From Chryseobacterium sp. UBA6632 (GTDB lineage Bacteria > Bacteroidota > Bacteroidia > Flavobacteriales > Weeksellaceae), in the NCBI GenBank assembly GCA_002455915.1, contig DKLU01000049.1, forward strand, positions 8,217 to 15,577: 7,361 bases of DNA. Direction: 5' to 3'. The position numbers were made by a program, and so were the translations under genes. Below are positions 1 to 6,523 of the stretch, in pieces. The notes under the pieces were generated by a model. That model saw only the letters and a list, made by a program, of their open reading frames with translations. It was not told where the DNA came from and did not search any database. The number at the start of each line of letters is the position of its first letter. Position 1 is the first letter of the stretch.

Positions 1-1218
1 AAGATAAAATAAAAATAAGAAAATCAATTCTTTTGCAATTCCGCAGATTCCGGTGTTTCTTAAAATGATGTCGTAATAAGCATTCAGTCCCCAATTCATT
101 GGTGAAAATTTTGCTACGGACTGCATAAATTCAGGCATTAAAAATACCGGAACCCAAATTCCTCCGATGGCAGCCAAAACGACAACCGATGTCGCTCCAA
201 ATGGTGCAGATTGCTCCTGAGTATCGGCAACTGTTCCCAATAAAACCCCGAATCCGATCGCTGCTAAACCTGAAAATAAGGTCACGACAATTAATTGGAA
301 CATTTTTCCTGTCACATCAAATTGCGGTAAATCCATGTAAGGGAAAAGGTAAATTCCCACAGCAATCATCAGTAAAAACTGAATGATACAGATGATAAGG
401 TAAGTAAATGTTTTTCCTAAAATATGAATGAAATAAGGCGTCGGACTGATTCTCGCTCTCACGCTCGTTCCCTGACTTTTTTCTTTAACTAAATTAATAG
501 ACAAAGGCACGACAATAAAGAAAATCGCAAACAAAGCCCAAGCGGGAACGTTATGCTGAACGGAATTCGGAATAACTTCCATTGCTCCTTTTTTAGGCGT
601 GATTTCTTTAAAACTGATTAAATTTTTATTTTCTTCCAGATTTTCTGTCGTTCCCAACTGATCCTGGAAAGCTTTGTAAATCTTTTTATTTTCGATCTCA
701 AAAACCATTTTGTTCACCGCATTTATCACATTGTTTTTGAAGCCGATATTGGTTGCCGGATCAAAATATAAATGAATATCTTTCGCTTTTGAAATCGTTT
801 TATTAAGGGCGGAAGAATCTGTTTCCAAACCGAATGAACTCACGATGGTCTGAACCTTAGAATCAATATTTGAATTGATATCTTTTGTTAAATTCTTAGG
901 AATAACAATCGCCATTTGATAATCGCCACCAAAAACAGCATCCTGAGCGGATTTCTCGGTGAAATTGGTTAAAAGTTCAAAACTTTTACTGCTTTCGAGT
1001 TCTTGTTTTATATTTTTTGAAACTTCGGACTTATCGTTATCAATGAAAATGATAGGAATTTTTGAGCCTTCCAGATTTCTGAAAGTTGAATCCTGAATTA
1101 ATGTAATTGTGACAATCAACAACAATGGCATCACGAAAATGATGACGATTCCTCCGATATCTCTTTTCAGTAAAAGGACTTCTTTAATGAAACTTCTCCA
1201 CAATTTATACAACAACAT
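1..1218 (-). CDS. ABC-2 type transporter permease, 3' end missing at window edge
   Basis: Inner-membrane permease expected to pair with the ATPase encoded just upstream. The frame is open from ATG at 1218 to the window edge, giving 406 codons and no stop, so only a short C-terminal piece is probably missing (family members are often 400-450 residues). The layout is that of ABC2_membrane_3 exporters: one N-terminal membrane segment (about residues 17-37), a large extracytoplasmic domain (about 40-215), then a cluster of segments at about 223-243, 262-285, 303-327, 338-358 and one beginning near 395. The motif SPMNWGLNAYYDIIL before the last segment is typical of the family. The start overlaps the ATPase gene by 14 bases, which implies translational coupling. 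The substrate is not readable from sequence; a pigment, its lipid precursor or another envelope lipid is inferred from context. Confidence 0.9.
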   Translation of the reverse strand, partial: MLLYKLWRSFIKEVLLLKRDIGGIVIIFVMPLLLIVTITLIQDSTFRNLEGSKIPIIFIDNDKSEVSKNIKQELESSKSFELLTNFTEKSAQDAVFGGDYQMAIVIPKNLTKDINSNIDSKVQTIVSSFGLETDSSALNKTISKAKDIHLYFDPATNIGFKNNVINAVNKMVFEIENKKIYKAFQDQLGTTENLEENKNLISFKEITPKKGAMEVIPNSVQHNVPAWALFAIFFIVVPLSINLVKEKSQGTSVRARISPTPYFIHILGKTFTYLIICIIQFLLMIAVGIYLFPYMDLPQFDVTGKMFQLIVVTLFSGLAAIGFGVLLGTVADTQEQSAPFGATSVVVLAAIGGIWVPVFLMPEFMQSVAKFSPMNWGLNAYYDIILRNTGICGIAKELIFLFLFYL

Positions 1219-1960
1219 CTCTTAATTCTTTTCCGGTTAATGAAATGAAAACATCTTCTAAATTTTCGGCACTTGTTACTCTGTTCACCAATTCTTCAGG
1301 GGTTCCAACTGCGTGGATTTTTCCGTGGTCGATGATGGCAATTTTAGTGCAAAATTCCTCCGCTTCCGAAAGGTGATGCGAGGTGTAAATGATACAAGTT
1401 CCTTTTTTATTTAAATCCAAAAGATGGTCAATGATTGCTTTTTTAGACTGAACATCAACACCAACAGTTGGTTCGTCAAGAAATAAAACTTTAGGATTAT
1501 GGAGAGTTCCCGCGATCAGATTGCAGCGGCGCTTCATTCCTCCTGAAAACTGTTCTACTTTTTTATCTGCAAATTTTGATAAACCCATGATTTCCAGAGA
1601 TTCATCAATCACATTTCTTAATTTTTTATGGCTTAAACCATATAGACTTCCGAAGAACATCAGATTTTCTTTAGCGGTCAAGGTCGGGTATAAAGCGTAT
1701 TCCTGAGGAACGATTCCGATGATTTGTCTTAATTTAAAACCATCTTTTTGAGGAGACAATCCATTGATATTAAAGCTACCTGAAGTTGGTTTTACTAAAC
1801 CAGAAAGCATAGAAATCAACGTTGTTTTTCCGGCTCCGTTGGGGCCGAGAATTCCGTAGATTTCGTTTTTTTCAATATTCAACGAGATATCATTTACAGA
1901 AAAATCTTCTGCATTTTTATATTTTTTATATAAATTTTTAATCTCAATTAAGTTCTCCAT
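1205..1960 (-). CDS. ABC transporter ATP-binding protein
   Basis: Cytoplasmic ATPase subunit (251 aa) that should power the adjacent ABC-2 permease. All nucleotide-binding motifs are intact: Walker A GPNGAGKTT (residues 39-47), Q-loop glutamine in VPQEYALYP (Q86), signature FSGGM (138-142), Walker B VLFLDEP (158-164) with catalytic E163, and the switch histidine in YTSHH (195). The C-terminal extension after about residue 205 ends in a segment (NLEDVFISLTGKELRD) typical of ABC-2 drug/lipid exporter ATPases. The start codon directly abuts the stop of the BtrH-like gene with no spacer, and the 3' end overlaps the permease. Membership in the same operon as darAB suggests export of pigment or a precursor; general ABC-2 lipid or drug export cannot be excluded. 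Confidence 0.95.
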   Translation of the reverse strand: MENLIEIKNLYKKYKNAEDFSVNDISLNIEKNEIYGILGPNGAGKTTLISMLSGLVKPTSGSFNINGLSPQKDGFKLRQIIGIVPQEYALYPTLTAKENLMFFGSLYGLSHKKLRNVIDESLEIMGLSKFADKKVEQFSGGMKRRCNLIAGTLHNPKVLFLDEPTVGVDVQSKKAIIDHLLDLNKKGTCIIYTSHHLSEAEEFCTKIAIIDHGKIHAVGTPEELVNRVTSAENLEDVFISLTGKELRDVVV

Positions 1961-2956
1961 TTAGATGGCTTTTCTCAGTTTTTTATAAAAAGCTTCTTCC
2001 AAATCTGCAATATGAAGCATTGTTTTTGAAAGCTGATTGTAAATGTCGCTTTTTGAATTTCTGTTTTTGTAAACTCTTGCAATATCAACTGCAAAATCTC
2101 TCCAAAGATCACCAATTGTGGTAATTTCTTTAGATAATTCCTTCAACTGATCGTTTTTAAGAATCATTGCAGCTTCCTGTAGAAATGCTCCGTAAATAAA
2201 CCTGAAGCCGCCGCCACCAGTACCGATTTCTTCTTGCATTCTGATTAGTTGACCCAAATAATGATTGGTAACTTTCGTCCCTTTTTTATCCGCCCATTTC
2301 GGAATGCTTTTCGCAACCCATCTCATCGCTTTTACACCGATAATCGGAACGGGAGCCAACATATTTTTACAGGTATCTTTAATCCCTTTTTTGATGGCTT
2401 CTTCCAAATTTACTTGCTCAGGAATGTAAGTCGGGTAGTACATATGACCTTTCGGCGGAAGAGCGCCTTTTGCGTATCTTACTTTTTCCAGTTCTGCTTC
2501 GGAAAGGGTAGTAACGTAATCCATCACCGGATCGCTGATTAAAAATCTGCCGTTTTCTTTTCCATAAACCACTAAATTGTGGGCATTGAAATGGAATTTA
2601 TATTCTTCAGGAAAATAGGTAAGGTTGAAAACCCCCACCTGTAATCCTGTAGGTATATTTTGATTCAAATTTCTTTCCAATGCTTTTTGTGCATCGGCAG
2701 GATTTGAAAATTTTTCTCTTTTAATTTTAATTCCAAGTCTTTTTGCTGCCTTGCTAAAAATAGCACCCGGCATCGGACGATAACTAAATCCGGGAGCAAA
2801 ATTTACTTTCAAAAAAGGTAAATACACAAAGAACAATCCGGAACCGATTCCGAAAATCATAGGTTCGCTGAGTTTTAACCCTTTGTTTAATAATAAATTA
2901 GAGGCAACACCGTTTTCGCAATGCGCGGTTTGATGGTGTTCAAAATTAAGTTTCAT
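1961..2956 (-). CDS. BtrH_N domain protein (C39-peptidase-like acyl-transfer family)
   Basis: A 331-residue soluble protein of the BtrH_N family (N-terminal half), followed by an alpha-helical C-terminal domain of the type often annotated DUF4872. The founding member, BtrH of butirosin synthesis, moves an acyl group from an acyl carrier protein to an aminoglycoside. The N-terminal HCENGVASNLL motif gives a likely nucleophile Cys13. A later AHNLVVYG motif (His126) and an ISDP motif (Asp142) have the order and spacing of a papain/C39-like Cys-His-Asp triad; the triad is my inference. The gene is followed with no spacer by the ABC ATPase, so the three last genes look co-translated. In this cluster it might transfer an acyl chain from ACP to the dialkylresorcinol or another acceptor, but no experiment is known to me. 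The start at 2956 is 18 bases after a perfect palindrome. Confidence 0.85.
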   Translation of the reverse strand: MKLNFEHHQTAHCENGVASNLLLNKGLKLSEPMIFGIGSGLFFVYLPFLKVNFAPGFSYRPMPGAIFSKAAKRLGIKIKREKFSNPADAQKALERNLNQNIPTGLQVGVFNLTYFPEEYKFHFNAHNLVVYGKENGRFLISDPVMDYVTTLSEAELEKVRYAKGALPPKGHMYYPTYIPEQVNLEEAIKKGIKDTCKNMLAPVPIIGVKAMRWVAKSIPKWADKKGTKVTNHYLGQLIRMQEEIGTGGGGFRFIYGAFLQEAAMILKNDQLKELSKEITTIGDLWRDFAVDIARVYKNRNSKSDIYNQLSKTMLHIADLEEAFYKKLRKAI

Positions 2957-2974
2957 TCGTAGCTTGATTTTACC

Positions 2975-3007
2975 AAACCTTCAAGGTTTTCAAAACCTTG
3001 AAGGTTT
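2975..3007. repeat. Perfect 16-bp-arm palindrome (dispersed flavobacterial type)
   Basis: Left arm AAACCTTCAAGGTTTT, a single central C at 2991, then the exact reverse complement to 3007. Each arm contains CCTTCAAGG, itself nearly self-complementary, so nested hairpins are possible. It starts directly after the TAG that closes the HTH reading frame and ends 18 bases before the BtrH-like start codon. There is no U-rich tail on the minus-strand transcript, so it is a poor intrinsic terminator. I recall closely similar CCTTGAAGG palindromes scattered between genes in Flavobacterium/Chryseobacterium genomes, which favours a dispersed repeat. It may still cause partial attenuation or RNA processing within the operon. 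Confidence 0.85.
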
Positions 3008-3091
3008 CTATTTACCGTTAAAGTTTTTTAATTCATCCACTGAAATACCGAAAGTATCGGCATATTTTTTCAGTACGGATTCGCTTAGTGT
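3008..3091 (-). pseudogene. Detached C-terminal coding remnant of the HTH gene
   Basis: Reading on in the same frame past the TAA at 3094-3092 gives 27 further sense codons and then TAG at 3010-3008. They include LSESVLKKYA and ISVDELKNF. This looks like the last helices of an XRE-family helix-turn-helix domain (a serine, then an amphipathic helix with KYA, then 'gISvDELk'), and it continues the domain that begins before the stop. Because the frame is preserved on both sides, a single-base substitution to TAA, not an indel, is the simplest explanation. The remnant has no start codon of its own and is unlikely to be translated. Confidence 0.75.
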
Positions 3092-3412
3092 TTAAAAAAT
3101 TTTCGGTTTTGTATGCCTTTTCACGCGCCACTGCCATATTCCGACGTAGGCTGCAAGAACCTGTAGATCCATTTTATTCAGTTCCATGAAATAAATAATC
3201 GGACTTACAATATTATTGGCTACATTTTGTTTTGCTTCTTCAATTCTTTCGTTAATTAAGGCTAAAGATTCATCTAAAGCTGCTTTTTTCACGTCCCAAC
3301 CGATACTGTTTGCGGTTGTATAATTGTTGTTTTCATCAGTTACGTACAAAACTTCAGTCATGTTGGCTGATTTCAGATTGCTCTCGTCTTGAGGAAGATC
3401 CTGCTTTTTCAT
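3092..3412 (-). CDS. Small XRE-like helix-turn-helix protein, truncated by an in-frame stop
   Basis: The 106-residue product starts with ATG at 3412, three bases after the stop of the upstream dehydratase gene. The first half is acidic/helical (ALDESLALINERIEEAKQ) with no motif I recognise. The second half (about residues 72-106, FMELNKMDLQVLAAYVGIWQWRVKRH) resembles the first helices of a Cro/C1-type HTH, with 'LAAYVGI' in the recognition-turn position. The TAA at 3094-3092 interrupts the domain; the same frame continues for 27 codons that complete it, so the ancestral protein was about 134 residues. The gene is probably non-functional or produces a shortened protein, unless the stop is a sequencing error. 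In an intact form it could be a cluster-linked regulator or an HTH-fold scaffold, but DNA binding is inference and the product could simply be called hypothetical. Confidence 0.7.
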   Translation of the reverse strand: MKKQDLPQDESNLKSANMTEVLYVTDENNNYTTANSIGWDVKKAALDESLALINERIEEAKQNVANNIVSPIIYFMELNKMDLQVLAAYVGIWQWRVKRHTKPKIF

Positions 3413-3415
3413 CGG

Positions 3416-3859
3416 TTATTGTTTTACTTCTTGAATAAACAAATTAATTTCTCCTTTTATTAGTAATTTATCATCAACAAAAGTCTCACAAGAGATCTGA
3501 CAGATATTTTCAAACTGAGAAATCAATGATGCTTTTGAAATGATTGTATCACCAACTTTCGGCAATGCAAAAACTTCAATTTTCTTGATATTGGTAATGA
3601 AACCAATCACTTTGGTGTCTGCTTCTGGATTTTCGAAGAAGCTTTGTCCGAGAATTGATGAACAGGTTTGTGCTAAATTTTCAATTAAACCTGCTTCAAC
3701 AAATTCATTGTTGTGAACAAAAATGTTGTCTTCTTTTATTTCAAAGGAAGTAATCACTTTTTCTTTGGTCAATTCCAGGATATAATCTGCCATTAACATC
3801 GGTTCGCGATGCGGCAAAAAGTTGTGGATATTGATGATATTTTCTTCCTTGATTTCCAT
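3416..3859 (-). CDS. Hot-dog 3-hydroxyacyl-ACP dehydratase-like protein (ApeP/FabZ-like), His retained
   Basis: A 147-residue single hot-dog-fold protein expected to dehydrate 3-hydroxyacyl-ACP during polyene or acyl chain building in the cytoplasm. The N-terminal FLPHREPMLMAD (His17) matches the LPHxxPM motif of aryl polyene-type dehydratases. The helix segment AGLIENLAQ places Glu60 where FabZ has its catalytic Glu. The FabZ GHFPG loop is absent; His49 in IFVHNNEF is a plausible replacement, with the loop about three residues shorter. I chose ATG at 3859 (MEIKEEN). The open frame extends to 3955, but those extra 32 codons are translated repeat sequence and have no domain character. Its paralogue lies upstream, separated by a 134-base repeat-bearing gap. 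The HTH gene follows after three bases. Confidence 0.85.
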   Translation of the reverse strand: MEIKEENIINIHNFLPHREPMLMADYILELTKEKVITSFEIKEDNIFVHNNEFVEAGLIENLAQTCSSILGQSFFENPEADTKVIGFITNIKKIEVFALPKVGDTIISKASLISQFENICQISCETFVDDKLLIKGEINLFIQEVKQ

Positions 3860-3889
3860 TACATTATATTGTTTCTGAATTTTATTTTT

Positions 3890-3973
3890 AACGCAAAGTT
3901 CGCAAAGATTTTTTTGAACAGCTAAACGTTTTTTAAGTTCGCAAAGGTGTTTCACTTAGCAAAGACCGCAAAA
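3890..3973. repeat. Degenerate cluster of CGCAAAG (CTTTGCG) repeat units
   Basis: Three exact CGCAAAG copies occur at 3892-3898, 3901-3907 and 3940-3946, with near copies AGCAAAG (3958-3964) and CGCAAAA (3967-3973). On the minus strand this reads as CTTTGCGAACTTTGCG and variants. I recognise this as the type of short intergenic repeat scattered through many Bacteroidota genomes, though I cannot count copies here. It fills most of the 134-base gap between the two dehydratase genes. It also explains the spurious N-terminal extension of the downstream reading frame. No hairpin with a U-tract is evident. Confidence 0.8.
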
Positions 3974-3993
3974 TTTTAATTCAAATATTAATA

Positions 3994-4425
3994 TTACATT
4001 ACTACCGTTTTCATCTGCGATTTTGCAATCACCTCATCGTTGATTTTCGTTACGATATCGACTAAAGTTACCCCCATCATTTCATTAATGATAGACACTT
4101 CTGAAGTTAGTTTTTCTCCCAATTTCGGCAACTTTATGGCTTCAAAAGTTTTAATAGCACCAATATAACCTGTCGGAGCTTCTTTTCCTAACAAATAATA
4201 TTTGTAACCGGTGTGTAAAGCCACGCTCTGAGCCTGATGCTCTACCAAGCCGGAAGCCTGAAAAATTCCGTCCTGAACAAAAATATTTTCCTTTTTCACT
4301 TCAAATCCTGAAACCAGATAAGACTCAGAATATTCTGCAATGCTGTTTACCATAACAAAAGGAAATCGTTGCGGAATTAGACTTTCCACAAAATTCTGAT
4401 CAGTTGTGGGTAATTTGTTTTCCAT
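3994..4425 (-). CDS. Hot-dog dehydratase-like protein lacking the likely catalytic His
   Basis: A 143-residue FabZ/ApeP-like hot-dog protein, paralogous to the product encoded just downstream. The two align along their length: SLIPQRFPFVMVN here against NFLPHREPMLMAD, KKENIFVQDGIF against KEDNIFVHNNEF, and SGLVEHQAQ against AGLIENLAQ. Glu62 occupies the catalytic Glu position, but both candidate active-site histidines of the partner are glutamines here (Gln19, Gln51). The FabZ GHFPG motif is also absent. It may be a structural partner in a heterodimer, or use His63 next to the Glu. The start ATG at 4425 shares one base with the darB stop (TAATG), the usual sign of translational coupling. The longer frame to 4482 would overlap darB by 58 bases and adds only a non-domain stretch, so I rejected it. 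Confidence 0.85.
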   Translation of the reverse strand: MENKLPTTDQNFVESLIPQRFPFVMVNSIAEYSESYLVSGFEVKKENIFVQDGIFQASGLVEHQAQSVALHTGYKYYLLGKEAPTGYIGAIKTFEAIKLPKLGEKLTSEVSIINEMMGVTLVDIVTKINDEVIAKSQMKTVVM

Positions 4426-5564
4426 TAGCAAACCGTTAATAAAGCACAAGAATAAGCAAATCTTCCGCTTTCCGGAACACAAAGAAGTACTTTTTCTCCT
4501 TTTTTCAGCTTTCCTGAATTCATCAATTGTTCTAAAGCGATGAAAATAGAACCAGCCCCGATATTTCCTACCTCAGAAAGGTTATAGAACCATTTTTCCC
4601 AAGGAAAATCCAATCCTACCTTTGCAAATTCGTCTTTTAAGCCTTCTTTAAAGTATCCTGACGAAATGTGAGCCAAAACGTGGTCAACAGATTCAGGATC
4701 AAGCTGATGTTTATCGAATGATGTTCTTAAACTTTCAGCGCCTTTTACAAGAATGTATTTATCTAGAATTTTTGTGTCCTGCTTCAATGCAAAAATTGAT
4801 TGTTTTAACCATTCGTCTGATGGATAATCTGCCCATGATTTTAAGCTTCCGTCTTCCTGTTTTTCTGTTCCGGCATACATACATGCTTCGATCTCGTGAG
4901 CATAAGAATAAAAATCAATGAATTCAATTTTTAAAGAAACTTCGTTTTCTCTCGGCTGTCCTTCCAATAAGAAAGCACCTGCTCCGTCAGAAAGCATCCA
5001 TCTCAGGAATTCCCTTTTGAAAGCGATGATAGGTCTTTCTTCTAACAAAATTAAGTTTTCCGCTTCGTGGTTAAACTTATCGGCAGTCATCCATGCAGAC
5101 ATTCTTTCGGAACCTACACAGACTGCATTTTTGTGAACCCCGGCTTTTACAGAAAGGAATCCGTAGTTAAGGGCATTCATCCCGGAATTACAAAGACCTG
5201 ATGCCGTGTTGATGGCTAACGATTTGTTAACGCTCAGTTCGCCATGTACCATGGATGCATGTGAAGGCTGAATCTGATCGGGTGAAGAAGTTCCTACAGA
5301 AAGCAATTCCATATCTTCTTTTTTGAATTGATCATCAAAAAGTCCTTCTACAGCTTTTGCGGCAATCTGCGCATTGGTATGAGTAGGATTACCTTCTTTA
5401 TCTAAAGCGTAATATCTTGTTTTGATTTTATTGTTTCTTAAAATAAGGGCTTTTGCTTTGGAAGGTGCGTCGTTTATATAACCAAGATACGTTTCCATTT
5501 CGTCATTAGAAACCGGCTCATTGGGTAAGTATGTAAATGCTTTTGTTATAAATACGTCGTTCAT
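4425..5564 (-). CDS. darB: DarB, dialkylresorcinol-forming FabH-like ketosynthase
   Basis: A 379-residue beta-ketoacyl-ACP synthase III-type thiolase-fold enzyme. DarB proteins join a beta-ketoacyl thioester and an alpha,beta-unsaturated acyl thioester to give a cyclohexanedione, the direct precursor of dialkylresorcinols. The full Cys-His-Asn triad is visible: Cys125 in NTASGLCNSGMNA, His299 in VLAHISSGYF, and Asn334 in SEVGNIGAGSIF. The N-terminal half carries the VGTSSPDQIQP segment typical of KASIII enzymes, and LSDGAGAFLLEG (about 191-202) is the conserved mid-domain motif. Length is slightly above E. coli FabH, in line with DarB. The start lies one base after the darA stop. The 3' end overlaps the next start by one base, so darA, darB and the dehydratase are tightly coupled. 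The call is strong because darA is adjacent. Confidence 0.93.
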   Translation of the reverse strand: MNDVFITKAFTYLPNEPVSNDEMETYLGYINDAPSKAKALILRNNKIKTRYYALDKEGNPTHTNAQIAAKAVEGLFDDQFKKEDMELLSVGTSSPDQIQPSHASMVHGELSVNKSLAINTASGLCNSGMNALNYGFLSVKAGVHKNAVCVGSERMSAWMTADKFNHEAENLILLEERPIIAFKREFLRWMLSDGAGAFLLEGQPRENEVSLKIEFIDFYSYAHEIEACMYAGTEKQEDGSLKSWADYPSDEWLKQSIFALKQDTKILDKYILVKGAESLRTSFDKHQLDPESVDHVLAHISSGYFKEGLKDEFAKVGLDFPWEKWFYNLSEVGNIGAGSIFIALEQLMNSGKLKKGEKVLLCVPESGRFAYSCALLTVC

Positions 5565-5565
5565 T

Positions 5566-6480
5566 CTATTTTAAATTAATTCCTTGTAAATATTCTCTTT
5601 GTTTCTTTCTTTTAAACCAAAAGATAGGTGTTGTTAATAAGTGTAAGACCAATACTATAGGTGAAATAACCCATATCGCAGTCATCAAATATACCTTAAA
5701 GAATTTGATAAGCAACGGTCGTTTTTCTTTTTTGTTGATAATAAGATTAGACCAAACGGTGAAAATTTTGTTTCCTACTTTTTCTACTCTTACCAAAAAT
5801 GCCCGGATTTCTACAGCGCCGTTTTTTACCAGGTCGGTCTGTAGGGTATCCATATCATTGTTGCGGAAATGTGTTTCAATAATTCTGCCATATTTTACAG
5901 AACCGTTAATTTCTTCATCAGAAACTCCGGCGGCAGGTAAAATTCCCGATTTTTCTTTTTGGCCTCCAATCATCCAGCGAATGACAGTTAAAACACTGGT
6001 ATAATTATCATGTCGGTCTACCAATGCGATATTTCCGACTAATTTAGCTTTGTAATCTCTTAAATATACCTTCAGTTTTTCCTGAGAAAGCATCCACATA
6101 TTCCGTGTTCCGGAAATCGTAACAACGGGAGTATCTTTCAAAATTTTCTCAGCATATCCGCTTTTTAAAAATGAAATAATCGGAATTGAAGGCGTTAAAT
6201 ACCAAACCTGATATCCAAAAATAATAAGATCATATTTTTTGTTCAGGATATCTTCCGATGGCGGAACGATCTCGCTGGGAATCTGCAAATAAGATTCCGG
6301 AAAGGTATTGAAAAATACATCATTTGGCCAGGGAAACGGAAAGTCTTCCTTCATTCTGATGTTATAATAAGTTACGTTATATTCATCCTTTTTGGCTTCA
6401 AAAGGCTGAGCTACATTCCGTACAATGTCTTCCAGCTGTCCGGTTTGTGTGTAATATATAACGAGTATATTTTTCTGCAT
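5566..6480 (-). CDS. darA: DarA, dialkylresorcinol condensing/aromatising enzyme
   Basis: A 304-residue protein of the DarA family, first known from Pseudomonas dialkylresorcinol synthesis. Later work assigned DarB the ring-forming condensation and DarA the aromatisation of the cyclohexanedione to resorcinol. The N-terminus (ILVIYYTQTGQLEDIV, residues 5-20) is a flavodoxin-like beta-strand plus phosphate-binding loop, and GYQVWYLTPSIPIISFL (89-105) resembles the flavin-edge loop of flavodoxin-fold reductases, so FMN or a similar cofactor is plausible. Residues about 262-289 form one hydrophobic stretch (VYLMTAIWVISPIVLVLHLL) with prolines in the middle and basic residues on both sides (KEKR before, KRKK after). 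This suggests a membrane-dipping anchor that keeps the enzyme near lipid substrates. darB follows after one base; 43 bases separate the start from the upstream gene. Confidence 0.93.
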   Translation of the reverse strand: MQKNILVIYYTQTGQLEDIVRNVAQPFEAKKDEYNVTYYNIRMKEDFPFPWPNDVFFNTFPESYLQIPSEIVPPSEDILNKKYDLIIFGYQVWYLTPSIPIISFLKSGYAEKILKDTPVVTISGTRNMWMLSQEKLKVYLRDYKAKLVGNIALVDRHDNYTSVLTVIRWMIGGQKEKSGILPAAGVSDEEINGSVKYGRIIETHFRNNDMDTLQTDLVKNGAVEIRAFLVRVEKVGNKIFTVWSNLIINKKEKRPLLIKFFKVYLMTAIWVISPIVLVLHLLTTPIFWFKRKKQREYLQGINLK

Positions 6481-6523
6481 TAGTTTTTATTAAGGGTTTA
6501 CAAAAATATGCTTTTCATATTTA

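Noticed and set aside
189..386. 65-codon plus-strand open frame
   Set aside because: It lies wholly inside the permease gene on the opposite strand and has no recognisable protein character.
1521..1706. 61-codon plus-strand open frame
   Set aside because: Shadow of the ABC ATPase gene; covers its signature region on the opposite strand.
2249..2542. 97-codon plus-strand open frame
   Set aside because: Antisense to the BtrH-like gene, with composition expected from the reverse strand of a real gene.
2975..3007. Intrinsic terminator ending the upstream half of the operon
   Set aside because: Stem is perfect, but no U-rich tract follows on the transcribed strand, and the downstream genes belong to the same cluster.
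3860..3955. N-terminal extension of the downstream dehydratase from ATG at 3955
   Set aside because: The 32 extra codons are translated CTTTGCG repeat (Cys-Glu-Leu runs) and lie outside the hot-dog domain; ATG at 3859 fits the family length.
3890..3973. Possible CRISPR or tandem array
   Set aside because: Units are only about 7 bases, degenerate and irregularly spaced, with no spacers and no cas genes nearby.
4426..4482. N-terminal extension of the upstream dehydratase from ATG at 4482
   Set aside because: It would overlap the end of darB by 58 bases and adds a non-domain segment; ATG at 4425 forms a TAATG coupled junction.
4718..5136. Two plus-strand open frames of 67 and 72 codons
   Set aside because: Both lie antisense inside darB, whose catalytic triad and family match are clear.
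5705..6004. 99-codon plus-strand open frame
   Set aside because: Antisense shadow of darA; no domain or start context.
6501..6508. TATTTTTG on the minus strand 20 bases before darA, matching the Bacteroidota -7 box TAnnTTTG
   Set aside because: No TTTG-like -33 element at the right distance; in such AT-rich sequence the match alone is weak, so an internal promoter is not claimed.
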